Source: Duodenibacillus sp.
GTDB lineage: Bacteria; Pseudomonadota; Gammaproteobacteria; Burkholderiales; Burkholderiaceae_F
Direction: 5' to 3'
Assembly: GCA_017628205.1 (NCBI GenBank)
Contig: JAGBZO010000045.1
Coordinates: 62,001 to 126,000 of the forward strand
Length of the DNA stretch: 64,000 nt
Shown here in pieces: positions 8,456 through 16,845 of this stretch (the stretch's first letter is position 1; the number at the start of each line of letters is the position of its first letter). Position numbers and translations under genes: made by a program. A model generated the notes under the pieces. It was not told the DNA's origin. It made no database searches and was given only the letters and a program-made list of their open reading frames with translations.

Positions 8456-9133
8456 TTAGTTTCCGTGTTGCGGGTATAAACGTTCGAGAATGCGCGAAGC
8501 GGCACAGGCGGCGCCGTAACCGTTGTCGATATTCAACACGCCAATGCCCGGAGCGCACGAAGCCAGCATGCTGTGCAACGCGGTCATTCCCGCTTGAGCG
8601 ATTCCATAACCGACCGATGTGGGAACGGCAAACAACGGTTTGTCGGTCAGACCGCCCACGACACTGGCCAATGCGGCATCCAGTCCGGCCACAACGATGA
8701 CGACGTCACAACGGTTGATCTCATCGATTGACGCTTGGATGCGCCATAAACCGGCAACGCCGCAGTCTTCGAACAGTTGAAACGGCCATCCCAAATATTC
8801 GAGTGTACGGGCGATTTCGTGCGCTACGGCGCTGTCGGCCGTGCCGGCCGACACAATGGCGACGCGCCCTTGGGGGCGTGTGCGGCGGGTACGGTTCCAG
8901 GCGGTTCTCGAAAGCGGGTCGTAATTGTAGGCCGCTCGAACGGCGGCAGACTGAGCTTGCATGACCGATGCTTCCAGTCGCGTGAACAAAATAGGCTTTT
9001 CCTCGGCGCAAGCAAAGCGCTCGAAGAGTGTCGCCAAATGTTCGGGAGCTTTGCCGGCACAAAAGACGGCTTCGGGCAAGCCGATGCGTTCGGCTCGATC
9101 ATGGTCAAAGCGAATGGAAGAACAAGCGGGCAT
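8456..9133 (-). CDS. larB: LarB, nicotinate dinucleotide carboxylase/hydrolase
   Basis: 225 residues from the ATG at 9133. The frame also runs up to a TTG at 9202, but that would place the start inside a hairpin, so I prefer the ATG. LarB carboxylates nicotinic acid adenine dinucleotide at C5 and cleaves the phosphoanhydride to give P2CMN, the first step of pincer synthesis. The beginning RFDHDRAERIGLPEAVFCAG fits the family's DxxRxxRxGxPE signature. The C-terminal PurE-like domain is seen in VAIVSAGTADSAVAHEIA, EDCGVAGLWR and VVGGLTDKPLFAVPTSVGYG. The gene lies between larA and larC, five bases before the latter. Confidence 0.92.
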   Translation of the reverse strand: MPACSSIRFDHDRAERIGLPEAVFCAGKAPEHLATLFERFACAEEKPILFTRLEASVMQAQSAAVRAAYNYDPLSRTAWNRTRRTRPQGRVAIVSAGTADSAVAHEIARTLEYLGWPFQLFEDCGVAGLWRIQASIDEINRCDVVIVVAGLDAALASVVGGLTDKPLFAVPTSVGYGIAQAGMTALHSMLASCAPGIGVLNIDNGYGAACAASRILERLYPQHGN

Positions 9134-9174
9134 GTCTTTGTCTTTCGGTAGGAGAAAACTGCGTCGGTAATACA

Positions 9175-9211
9175 AATCCTGCCCGCCGATGGAAAACGGC
9201 AAGGCAGGATT
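9175..9211 (-). terminator. hairpin between larA and larB
   Basis: The stem AATCCTGCC / GGCAGGATT (9175-9183 with 9203-9211) has a 19-base loop and lies 27 bases after the larA stop. The following tract (TGTATT) is not U-rich enough for a strong terminator. A partial terminator or an RNA-end stabiliser would give more LarA racemase than cofactor enzymes, which fits their roles. Confidence 0.45.
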
Positions 9212-9237
9212 GCGTTAAAACGATGCCATCAGTTGTG

Positions 9238-10515
9238 TTATTCGACGCGCGGCACCGTGAGGCTGCCTTCGGGCATCAAGACGATGGAAGGCGTTTCACC
9301 GACGTATTGCTTGGCGATTTCCAGGGCTTCTTCTACCGTATCGACAGCGGCGGTAAAGAGCATTTCCTTTGCCATCTGACGATCCAAGCTGGTCACCAAG
9401 ATGAAACGTGCGCGAGAAATCGGACGGGCAACGGCATAAGCCTTGTTGGCGCCGATACGGAAGTTTTGTTCCAATTCGGCCTTGATCGCTTCGGGGGTGC
9501 TGAGTCGACGGAAGGTTTCTTCCAACAACTTGGAACCGGACCCTTCTTCGCAATCGGCCAGCAAAATCACCACGCCGTCTTTGCGTACGGCACAACAGGC
9601 GTTGTCCATGGTTTTTTGCATCTGGTAGACGTTGATGTCCTTGGGGAAGCCGCCGCAAGAAGCGATGACGAGATCGGCTTCCTTCGGGATGGCGCAACCG
9701 TAAACGCGATCGACGAATTTGCAAGCTTCCTTATGAGCGGCGATGTAATCGCCGGCAAACATGCGCAGGAATTCGTGTTGCGCGTTCAAAATGGCGTTAA
9801 AGAGGAACAACGAACGACCCTTGGCAAACAAAGCGACGCCTTCCATTTGGTCTTCGTAAACGGGGTTGCCGTCGGTACGACCCAAACCGGCGTTTTCATC
9901 CAGCATGAAGCTGTGATTGACGCGGACCGTTTCCATAGCGGCACAACCGGGCAAAATCGCCTTGCGACCGCCGCCATAGCCCGAGAAGTAATGGTGAACG
10001 ATCGTGCCGGTCAGGATAACATGGTCGACATTGCACAGTTTCTTGTGAATGTGGACGGGAGTACCGCGGCTGGTCGTGCCGAAGTATTCAAAGTCTTCCG
10101 CGATATGGCAGGTGCTGTTGAACATCTGCAAGCGGGAAGCGACGTTTTCACCCACGGCTTCGACCATTTCTTCGTGCGTCATGTCGCGATGCGTGCCCAA
10201 AGAGAAGAGGATGTGCATGTCTTCGTCTTTGACGCCCAGCTTGTTGAATTCATCCACCAATACGGGCATGAAGTCAAAACTGTTTGCGACGCGCGTCGGG
10301 TCATTGCAAATGAAAGCGACCGTATCGCCGGGTTTGATGATTTCATTGATGGGAGCACAACCGATGGGATTGTAGATGGCGTCCAAAATGCCTTGCTTGA
10401 TATCAGTCATCGGTTCGAATTGTTCCGTACGAACTTCTTTGATAATCAGCGAGTCCTCGACGGCAAATTGTTTGCGACCGCGTCCGTAGGCAAAGTCAAA
10501 TTGTTTTAATGCCAT
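9238..10515 (-). CDS. larA: LarA-family nickel-pincer racemase/epimerase
   Basis: 425 residues, the same length as lactate racemase LarA. The ATG at 10515 has GGAGAA nine bases upstream; longer readings of the frame lack support. LarA enzymes carry a nickel-pincer nucleotide bound to a lysine and interconvert 2-hydroxyacid stereoisomers by hydride transfer. Numbering fits the L. plantarum protein almost exactly: Arg75 (NDPTR), His109, His174-His175, Lys185 (the cofactor-linking lysine, in SGYGGGRKAILPG), His201, Gln298 and Lys301. The position near Trp358, which shapes the lactate pocket, appears to be Phe352 here (QNFRIGANKAY), so the substrate may be another 2-hydroxyacid. First gene of larABCE. 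Confidence 0.9.
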   Translation of the reverse strand: MALKQFDFAYGRGRKQFAVEDSLIIKEVRTEQFEPMTDIKQGILDAIYNPIGCAPINEIIKPGDTVAFICNDPTRVANSFDFMPVLVDEFNKLGVKDEDMHILFSLGTHRDMTHEEMVEAVGENVASRLQMFNSTCHIAEDFEYFGTTSRGTPVHIHKKLCNVDHVILTGTIVHHYFSGYGGGRKAILPGCAAMETVRVNHSFMLDENAGLGRTDGNPVYEDQMEGVALFAKGRSLFLFNAILNAQHEFLRMFAGDYIAAHKEACKFVDRVYGCAIPKEADLVIASCGGFPKDINVYQMQKTMDNACCAVRKDGVVILLADCEEGSGSKLLEETFRRLSTPEAIKAELEQNFRIGANKAYAVARPISRARFILVTSLDRQMAKEMLFTAAVDTVEEALEIAKQYVGETPSIVLMPEGSLTVPRVE

Positions 10516-10563
10516 AACTGAAAATTCTCCATGGTTCGAGTAGTTCGTGCGTGCCGTATAAGT

Positions 10564-10580
10564 CAGGCAGTCCTTGCCTG
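10564..10580. promoter_or_regulatory. inverted repeat CAGGCA-N5-TGCCTG, possible operator
   Basis: A perfect 6-5-6 inverted repeat lies in the divergent region between larA and the MtnA-like gene, 49 bases before the larA ATG. A further CAGGCA half site occurs at about 10718-10724. It may be a binding site for a regulator of the lar operon; this is inference from symmetry and position. Confidence 0.4.
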
Positions 10581-10600
10581 TCGGAACGTAAGATCCTTCA

Positions 10601-10633
10601 ATTATAAGAAGAGCGCTACTCGTGTATCGAGTA
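10601..10633 (-). promoter_or_regulatory. candidate lar promoter with overlapping operator
   Basis: On the minus strand TATAAT (10606-10601) is a perfect -10 hexamer about 86 bases before the larA ATG. A second 6-5-6 inverted repeat, TACTCG-TGTAT-CGAGTA (10617-10633), sits where the -35 element should be, and no good -35 hexamer is visible. This suggests a promoter that depends on, or is blocked by, a dimeric regulator. Confidence 0.4.
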
Positions 10634-10688
10634 AACGCGTTGTTGCCAGTATGACAAATATCATTGCTCGGCAAGAAAAAAGTGACGA

Positions 10689-10694
10689 TATAAT
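10689..10694 (+). promoter_or_regulatory. candidate -10 box of the MtnA-like gene
   Basis: TATAAT lies on the plus strand 97 bases before the start at 10792. The best -35 is TTGCTC (10664-10669), 19 bases away, which is longer than ideal. Weak support. Confidence 0.3.
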
Positions 10695-10791
10695 GGGTGA
10701 ACCTCGACTTGTCAAAACAGGCAGGAATCTAGGTCACTCGACGTAATAGGATCTAGTCCGATCAGAGAGATAAACAATAAAAGGGGAGAAC

Positions 10792-11814
10792 ATGTCGATA
10801 CGGTCTTTGTATTTTGACGGTAAAAGGTTGGAGCTTCTAGACGTACGTGGATTGCCCGAACGACAGGTTTTTCAGTCTTTTGAAAGTGTCAGTACGGTCG
10901 CGCAAGCCATTCGTGACATGGTGATCATCGGGCCGACAATCGTTGCCGCTGCGGCTGCGTATGCGCTCATGATGGAAGCCCAACGTCTTTGCAACTCGCC
11001 CTTTTCATCGTTTTATTACGCGATCGAACAAGCGTTTTTATCGCTTAGATCCGCCAGACCGGCTTGCAAGAGCTTGATGATGATGCTCGATCGGATGCAC
11101 ATTTTGTATGACCAGGCCGTCGAGCAAAAGAAAACGCCATCCGAGTTGCTCGAAATGTTCACGATCAGTACGGAACATTTTGTCAAGACGACGGTTGAAG
11201 CCGACGCGCATTTGGCCAAACGAGGAGCGGAGCTGATCAAAGACGGTTTTACCATCTTGACGACCGGCGGAACCGGGCTGCTCAGCAGCGTGGGCGTGGG
11301 TTCCGCGATGGCCATCATTCGCGAAGCGGCCAGACAAGGCAAGTCGCTTGAAGTCTATTGCACGATGTCTCGCCCCTTGCAGTTGGGGCGTCGCATGTCG
11401 GAACCCGAGCTTGCAAGCGACAATATTGCGAACCGAGTGATCTCGGATGCCGGCATAGCCTATGTGTTGAACAATTATCCGATCTCCTGCGTATTGATCG
11501 GCGCCAACGCGGTTGCGGCCAACGGCGACGTTATTGCCAGTGCCGGTTCGAGTATGGCCGCGATGGTCGCCAAGCGATTGGGGATCGACGTTTACGTCGC
11601 CGTTCAAGATACGGTGGTCGATTTGCAGTGCGAGAGCGGCAACAAGGTGCCCCTGGAGGAAATTCAGCATTACCTCGATCCGGACGAGGCCCCGATTATG
11701 GCGCCGCTTTTCGATTCGACGCCCGCTGATTGCGTGACGGCCTACATTACCAAGTACGGCGTGTTCCGTCCGAAAGACGGAGCGCTCAATCAGATTTTGC
11801 AGGGATTGATCTGA
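10792..11814 (+). CDS. MtnA/eIF2B-alpha-fold protein lacking catalytic residues
   Basis: 340 residues, start preceded by AAAAGGGGAG. The fold is that of methylthioribose-1-phosphate isomerase: VQAIRDMVIIGPT-like N-terminal part, SVGVGSAMAIIREA, TMSRPLQLGRRMSEPEL, AANGDVIASAGS and the family's end PIMAPLFDSTPADCVTAYIT. The isomerase's catalytic cysteine (THCNAG) is replaced by glycine (TTGGTG, Gly159), and the catalytic aspartate (GADR) by asparagine (GANA, Asn239). Both residues are also conserved in ribose-1,5-bisphosphate isomerases. So it is probably not a working sugar-phosphate isomerase; a ligand-binding or regulatory role, or a new chemistry, is possible. It is transcribed away from larA from a shared 276-base region and converges with aroD. 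Confidence 0.8.
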   Translation: MSIRSLYFDGKRLELLDVRGLPERQVFQSFESVSTVAQAIRDMVIIGPTIVAAAAAYALMMEAQRLCNSPFSSFYYAIEQAFLSLRSARPACKSLMMMLDRMHILYDQAVEQKKTPSELLEMFTISTEHFVKTTVEADAHLAKRGAELIKDGFTILTTGGTGLLSSVGVGSAMAIIREAARQGKSLEVYCTMSRPLQLGRRMSEPELASDNIANRVISDAGIAYVLNNYPISCVLIGANAVAANGDVIASAGSSMAAMVAKRLGIDVYVAVQDTVVDLQCESGNKVPLEEIQHYLDPDEAPIMAPLFDSTPADCVTAYITKYGVFRPKDGALNQILQGLI

Positions 11815-11817
11815 CGA

Positions 11818-12588
11818 TCAGTCGTCGATCGACAAGGCGTCGAGCATTGATCTGACCGTGTCGACGGGAAGTTGGCCGGGAGCCGAGGCGTTTTGTGCCG
11901 CCGCGAACGTCGCGCACGAACCGAACAGCGAGCCGGCCACGCGAGTCACGCCGCCCAAGGCTCCCATGGCCATGGTGATCAACGGTTTGTCGGAGTGTTC
12001 CCGCATTTGCAACGTGCATTGCATCAAACGCAACACGTCGTCGGGCGTTCGAGGCATGACGGCCATTTTGATTACGTCGGCTTTCGTTTCGTTCATGGCC
12101 GAAAAGAGCTCGAGGAGCTCTTCTTTTGACGGCGTTTCGTCAAAGTTGTGGTAACTCAGGATCACGGGCGTGTTGTTGTCGTGCGCGATGTCGATTAGTT
12201 CGTCGCTACGGCCGCGAGAAAACTCAACGTCGATGGCATCCATGAGTTTGGAACCGGCAATGTCTCCGACCAAGGCATGGTAGGCCTCGTCGTCAATGTC
12301 GGCGTTGCCTCCTTCTTGTTTGGTGCGCAGCGTGCCCAACAGGGGCTTGGACGTTTGCATGCGCAACTCGATGGCGGTGGACAAGACGGATTGAAAGTTC
12401 AACGACTCGATGTAATCGATGCGCCATTCAATGATGTCGACGGCCATTTGCTCCAACGTCCGGACGGATTTCAGAAGATCGGCGGAAGTAGAACCGCTCA
12501 AACTGGAAAGCACTTTTATCGGCTGAAGCCCCAACAAACAGGGGCCTACGGAAACGGGGACGGGTTCGTGACAGCGAGAGATGGCCAT
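11818..12588 (-). CDS. aroD: type I 3-dehydroquinate dehydratase
   Basis: 256 residues. It converts 3-dehydroquinate to 3-dehydroshikimate in the shikimate pathway through a Schiff base. The key residues are all present: Glu54 in EWRID, His147 in SYHNF, the Schiff-base Lys174 in IKMAV, and Arg216 in GGVTRVAGSLFGS, with the closing loop around SAPGQLPVD. Type I is less common in betaproteobacteria, which usually use the small type II enzyme. The stop codon is three bases from that of the MtnA-like gene, tail to tail. It diverges from hslR. Confidence 0.95.
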   Translation of the reverse strand: MAISRCHEPVPVSVGPCLLGLQPIKVLSSLSGSTSADLLKSVRTLEQMAVDIIEWRIDYIESLNFQSVLSTAIELRMQTSKPLLGTLRTKQEGGNADIDDEAYHALVGDIAGSKLMDAIDVEFSRGRSDELIDIAHDNNTPVILSYHNFDETPSKEELLELFSAMNETKADVIKMAVMPRTPDDVLRLMQCTLQMREHSDKPLITMAMGALGGVTRVAGSLFGSCATFAAAQNASAPGQLPVDTVRSMLDALSIDD

Positions 12589-12700
12589 GACTGCAGTAAA
12601 CTGTTAAAAAGAGTCGATTCGAACATTGTACTGTCCGCTTGGTCGTGCGCCATTTGAGGATTGACATACCGAATCTAACTTAGATCAAGGAATACAGACG

Positions 12701-13096
12701 ATGGCAAACCAACTGGAACGCATCCGCATTGACAAATGGTTGTGGGCCGCACGCTTTTTTAAAACCCGTTCGTTGGCTCAGGATGCTGTGGAGCTGGGAC
12801 GCGTGCGATTGGACGGGCAGCGACTCAAGCCCTCAAGGGAAGTCAAATGCGGCGATCGGTTGCTCGTGGAGCGAGGAGACGAACGTTTTGACATCGTGAT
12901 TCGTGCTATCAGTTCTGTCAGGGGCCCCGCAACCGTGGCCCAAACGTTGTATGAGGAAACGCCGGAATCCAAAGCGCGTCGGGATCATCAGGCCGCCATG
13001 CGCAAACTGGCCTTCGAGCCTGCGCATACCATTGCCCGAGGACGTCCGACCAAACGCGACGCACGATTGATTCGGCAAGTACAAAACAGTTATTAA
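12701..13096 (+). CDS. hslR: S4-domain RNA-binding heat shock protein 15
   Basis: 131 residues, matching the family. Hsp15 binds free 50S subunits that carry a nascent chain and helps recycle them after heat stress. The S4 domain covers about residues 8-70: IRIDKWLWAARFFKTRSLAQ, then GRVRLDGQRLKPSREVKCGD. The C-terminal tail is basic (GRPTKRDARLIRQVQ). A single gene ending at a bidirectional terminator shared with trpS. Confidence 0.93.
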   Translation: MANQLERIRIDKWLWAARFFKTRSLAQDAVELGRVRLDGQRLKPSREVKCGDRLLVERGDERFDIVIRAISSVRGPATVAQTLYEETPESKARRDHQAAMRKLAFEPAHTIARGRPTKRDARLIRQVQNSY

Positions 13097-13132
13097 AAAA
13101 AGACGATGTGCGAAAACACATCGTCTTTTTTT
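13095..13132. terminator. bidirectional terminator between hslR and trpS
   Basis: The stem AAAAAGACGATGTG / CACATCGTCTTTTT has a six-base loop, with A and T tracts on the two sides, so it can end transcripts from both directions. Confidence 0.85.
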
Positions 13133-13144
13133 AGCGGCGCCGAC

Positions 13145-14440
13145 TTATTCGGCGTTCAGCGCGTCAATCGCTTCTTGGACTTCGGGCATCGTAACGCCGT
13201 CGGCCAATCGAACGAGCGCCATCAATTCGTCGGTCAAGCCCTTCTTGACGGCACTGACGGTCATGCCGGCTTCCTTGCCGCTGTCGAATCCGACGGACTG
13301 TAATAACAGCTTGCCGGCAGCATCGGCCAGTTTGAAATAAAACTTTCCGTCGCTTTCACGGTATTGCTTGAACGTCGGCTTGGCGGCGCGCTTTTGCTGC
13401 TTTTTTGTGCCGCTCTGTTCGAGGGAGCGGAAGCGACGCAAACCGGCTGCGTGATAAAGCTCTTCGATGAAGGGCTTGGAAATCTTGCGAGCCTTGTCTG
13501 CGCCGGCCATCAAGATATCTTCGAGCTCGTCGGTATGCGACATGTAGTACTCGTACTTCTCGCGCATCGGACCGATTTCATTATTGATCTGATCGGCCAG
13601 GCGCTTCTTAGCCTCGCCCCAGCCGAGACCGTCGCGCAATTCCTGACGGAAAGCGGCGCGTTCATCAGGCGTTGCAAAGGCATCGAAGATTTGGGTTAAA
13701 GACGTGCTGTCGGGATCCTTGGGCTCGCCGGGCAACTTGCTGTCGGTGACGACGCGGCTGATAGCGTCGCGCAATGCCTTTTCACCGCCATCAAACAGCG
13801 GAATGACATTGTTGTAACTCTTGCTCATTTTGCGACCGTCCAGGCCGGGCAACAATTCGAGTTCGGCATCGACCTGCTCGTACGGCATGACGAAAAATTC
13901 TTTGCTCGCGCCGTAGATGTTGTTGAATCGGGTGGCGATGTCGCGAGCCATTTCCAAGTGCTGAATTTGATCGCGACCGACGGGCACGCGGTTGGCATTG
14001 AACATCAAAATGTCGGCGGCCATGAGAATGGGGTAGCAGAACAATCCCATGTTGACGCCGGCGTCGGGATCCTCGTTTTGAGCGGTGTTGACATCGACGA
14101 CGGCTTTGTAGGCGTGTGCGCGATTCATCAGCCCCTTGGAGCAAACGCAGTTGAACATCCAGTTGAGCATCGGGATTTCGGGAATGTCGCTCTGACGATA
14201 GAACGTCACTTTGTCCGGATCGAGACCGGCGGCCAACCAGCTGGCGGCAATCTGCATGCGGCTCAGTTCGACTCGATCGGGATCCTGGCACTTGATCAGT
14301 GCGTGCAAATCAGCCATGAAAAAGAAGCTTTCGACATCGTCACGACGAGAGGCTTGAATGCAAGGGCGAATGGCCCCGCAATAGTTGCCCAAGTGAAGCG
14401 TTCCGGTGGTGTTGATACCGGTTAAGACACGAACGGTCAT
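13145..14440 (-). CDS. trpS: tryptophanyl-tRNA synthetase
   Basis: 431 residues; it charges tRNA-Trp. Class I signatures are present: the HIGH-like HLGN (16-19, in TGTLHLGNYCGAIRP) and KMSKS (204-208). GVNMGLFCYPILMAADIL and VPVGRDQIQHLEMARDIA are typical. It is longer than the about 330-residue E. coli enzyme because of an insertion/C-terminal extension rich in Lys and Arg (residues about 320-431), a form common in Burkholderiales. Single gene, ending at the terminator shared with hslR. Confidence 0.97.
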   Translation of the reverse strand: MTVRVLTGINTTGTLHLGNYCGAIRPCIQASRRDDVESFFFMADLHALIKCQDPDRVELSRMQIAASWLAAGLDPDKVTFYRQSDIPEIPMLNWMFNCVCSKGLMNRAHAYKAVVDVNTAQNEDPDAGVNMGLFCYPILMAADILMFNANRVPVGRDQIQHLEMARDIATRFNNIYGASKEFFVMPYEQVDAELELLPGLDGRKMSKSYNNVIPLFDGGEKALRDAISRVVTDSKLPGEPKDPDSTSLTQIFDAFATPDERAAFRQELRDGLGWGEAKKRLADQINNEIGPMREKYEYYMSHTDELEDILMAGADKARKISKPFIEELYHAAGLRRFRSLEQSGTKKQQKRAAKPTFKQYRESDGKFYFKLADAAGKLLLQSVGFDSGKEAGMTVSAVKKGLTDELMALVRLADGVTMPEVQEAIDALNAE

Positions 14441-14525
14441 GACAAAACCCTTTGCAAAAAAGTAGTAGAGCTCAAAACTTTATCAAATTTATTGGACAAA
14501 CGTCGTGGCGAGCAAGCACGGTTTG

Positions 14526-15281
14526 TCAAAACACCTCGTTTTGGGCGCGAACGTTCAACAAGGCGGAGAGCCTGGCTTCGACGGCTTCGCGCACGGGCGC
14601 CGGCAAGGCGCGTCCGCGTGCTTGACACGCTTCGACGCAACGCATGCAAAGGATGCATGTTTGGGCATCGGTTTGGGTCGGATCTGTCGAGTCGATGGCG
14701 CCGACAGGGCACACGGCGGCACACAGTCCGCAACGGATGCACAGGGCGGGATTGGCGACGGGACTGACCGGCATGCCCGCGTACTCTTTGTATGGGCGGT
14801 TGCCGGGGACGGCGACGGGCGTGTCGACGCCTTCGGCCACACGGCGCGCCGCTTCACGCGCGAACGCGTCAATTTGAGCGACATCGTCTTCGTCGGGGCG
14901 ATTTTGGGCGACGGCGGGAACGAGGGAGTGACGGGCGACAAAGGCGCCGGCAGCAATCGTAACGACTTGGGATTCGGCCAAAATGTCGACTGTTTCAAGA
15001 AGGGCGTCGTCAAAGGCGCGGTTGCCGAATACGACGATGGCGATCGCGCGAGCCCCGTTGCCGACGATGCCGCGCAAGCGTTGAGCCGCGGGAGTCGGAA
15101 TGCGTCCGCCGTAGACGGGACAGGCAACGATCAAAACGTCTTGAGATTCAAACGGAGGCAGGATCACGTCGCGACGGGTCAAATCGATGTGAATGGCGTT
15201 TTCGTCTAAACGATGCGCGATGACATTGGCGATGCTCAGAGTGCTGTCACAAGGGCTGAACGTCAGGCAGTAAGTGGTCAT
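14526..15281 (-). CDS. EFR1-type flavodoxin-like ferredoxin protein
   Basis: 251 residues from the ATG at 15281, chosen for the GAGG eight bases upstream; the frame extends further but without support. The N-terminal half is flavodoxin-like (MTTYCLTFSPCDSTLSIA as FMN loop; VACPVYGGRIPTPA). The C-terminal part has two [4Fe-4S] motifs: CIRCGLCAAVCP (Cys181, 184, 187, 191) and CILCMRCVEAC (Cys209, 212, 215, 219). This architecture is called EFR1 and is common in anaerobes; its partner is unknown. It probably moves electrons between a flavin and a ferredoxin-type acceptor. No operon partner is evident. Confidence 0.88.
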   Translation of the reverse strand: MTTYCLTFSPCDSTLSIANVIAHRLDENAIHIDLTRRDVILPPFESQDVLIVACPVYGGRIPTPAAQRLRGIVGNGARAIAIVVFGNRAFDDALLETVDILAESQVVTIAAGAFVARHSLVPAVAQNRPDEDDVAQIDAFAREAARRVAEGVDTPVAVPGNRPYKEYAGMPVSPVANPALCIRCGLCAAVCPVGAIDSTDPTQTDAQTCILCMRCVEACQARGRALPAPVREAVEARLSALLNVRAQNEVF

Positions 15282-15340
15282 GTGGAGTACCTCGGACATG
15301 TGAGATGTTTGAGGCAGTATACGCTCTGTTCCCATGTCCC

Positions 15341-15377
15341 GAAAAACAACAACGGGCCGAAAATGGCCCGCTGTTGT
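15341..15377 (-). terminator. Rho-independent terminator of metK
   Basis: A 13-bp stem with one G-U pair (15346-15358 with 15365-15377, six-base loop) is followed on the minus strand by TTTTTC, 43 bases past the metK stop. Confidence 0.85.
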
Positions 15378-15419
15378 CATTCGAGTTGCATGTCGTTCAA
15401 AGAAGAACGATCAGGCGAT

Positions 15420-16604
15420 TTAGTTGTCCAGACCGGCGGCAGCGCGCAACAGGTGGGCGCGATCGGTCTTTTCCCAAGTGAATTCGGGTTCTTCGCGACC
15501 GAAGTGACCGTAGGCGGCGGACTTGGAGTAGATCGGACGACGCAGATCGAGCATCTGAATAATGCCGCCCGGACGCAAATCGAAGACTTCGCGCACGATT
15601 TCGGCAATCTTTTCGTCGGCGATGACGCCGGTACCGTTGGTCAAAACGGTGATGTTCATCGGATCGGCTACGCCGATGGCGTATGCAACCTGAACCTCGC
15701 ATTGGCGGGCCAAACCGGCGGCCACGATGTTCTTGGCAACGTAACGGCAGGCATAAGCGGCGGAGCGGTCGACCTTCGTCGGATCCTCGCCGGAGAAGGC
15801 GCCGCCGCCGTGCGGGCATGCGCCGCCGTAGGTGTCGACGATGATCTTACGGCCGGTCAAACCGCAGTCGCCCTGAGGACCGCCGACGACAAATCGACCG
15901 GTCGGGTTGATCAGGAACTTGGTGTCCTTGAGCCATTCTTCGGGCATGACGGGACGGATGATGTTGTCGATCACGGCCTGAATGAACTCGGGCTTCATGT
16001 TTTCGCCGTCGGACCATTCGGGCGAGTGTTGGGTGGACAATACGATCGTATCGGCGGATACCGGACGGCCGTCGACATAGCGCAAAGTCACTTGACTCTT
16101 GGCATCGGGACGCAAGTAGGGCATCGTGCCGTTGCGGCGAACGATGGACTGCTGTTCGACCAAACGGTGAGCGTAGTAGATGGCGGCGGGCATCAAGGTC
16201 GGCGTTTCGTCGCAAGCGTAACCGAACATCAAACCCTGGTCGCCGGCCCCCTGCGTGAGCGGGTCGTTGTTCTTTTCGTCCACGCCCTGAGCGATGTCGT
16301 TGGACTGCTTGTCGTAGCCGACCAAAACGGAACAGCCCTTGTGGTCGATACCGTATTCGGTGTTGTCGTAGCCGATGCGCTTGAGAACGTCGCGGGTGAT
16401 CTGAATGTAGTCGACCTGAGCGTCGGTGGTGATTTCACCGGCCAAAACAACCAGACCGGTCGTGCACATGGTTTCCGCGGCAACGCGGCTCATGGGATCC
16501 TGTTCCAAACAGGCGTCGAGAATTGCGTCCGAAATTTGGTCGGCCACCTTGTCGGGATGACCTTCGCTGACGGATTCGGAAGTGAAAAGATAATCGCTGG
16601 CCAT
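15420..16604 (-). CDS. metK: S-adenosylmethionine synthetase
   Basis: 394 residues from the ATG at 16604, which has GGAG seven bases upstream; two further in-frame ATGs upstream are closer to or before that site. It makes SAM from methionine and ATP. Motifs: GHPDK (15-19), [34 protein letters not shown] and [14 protein letters not shown]. The 241-base gap upstream shows no SAM riboswitch that I recognise. An antisense frame of over 500 codons covering this gene is a codon-bias shadow. Confidence 0.97.
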   Translation of the reverse strand: MASDYLFTSESVSEGHPDKVADQISDAILDACLEQDPMSRVAAETMCTTGLVVLAGEITTDAQVDYIQITRDVLKRIGYDNTEYGIDHKGCSVLVGYDKQSNDIAQGVDEKNNDPLTQGAGDQGLMFGYACDETPTLMPAAIYYAHRLVEQQSIVRRNGTMPYLRPDAKSQVTLRYVDGRPVSADTIVLSTQHSPEWSDGENMKPEFIQAVIDNIIRPVMPEEWLKDTKFLINPTGRFVVGGPQGDCGLTGRKIIVDTYGGACPHGGGAFSGEDPTKVDRSAAYACRYVAKNIVAAGLARQCEVQVAYAIGVADPMNITVLTNGTGVIADEKIAEIVREVFDLRPGGIIQMLDLRRPIYSKSAAYGHFGREEPEFTWEKTDRAHLLRAAAGLDN

Positions 16605-16845
16605 TGCCATGCTCCTAAAGTTAAAAGCGTTCAAGGACAGCGCCTAACGCATTCTTCGGTCACAGCAAAAACCAGCGACGTATATGCGACAGACGCTTTA
16701 GCGGTATGTTTTATTCGCCCCGCAAGTTGTCTTTATTAACTCGGCGATACGGCACGCATGATACCTGATTTTTCGCTCGATTTTCTCGAATTTTCAAGAA
16801 AAAACGGACTTTATCTATCAAACGTGCCTTGGCTCAGAGCAGGTA

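Noticed and set aside
9134..9202. TTG start for larB at 9202
   Set aside because: It would place the first codons inside the intercistronic hairpin; the ATG at 9133 leaves the family's N-terminal motif complete.
10792..11814. A working methylthioribose-1-phosphate isomerase (mtnA)
   Set aside because: The catalytic Cys and Asp positions are Gly and Asn, and no other methionine-salvage gene is near.
15213..16739. 508-codon open frame on the plus strand across metK
   Set aside because: Antisense shadow of a complete metK with all family motifs.
16605..16845. SAM riboswitch upstream of metK
   Set aside because: Looked for SAM-I, SAM-II and SAH-type cores; no matching conserved stems or sequences were seen.
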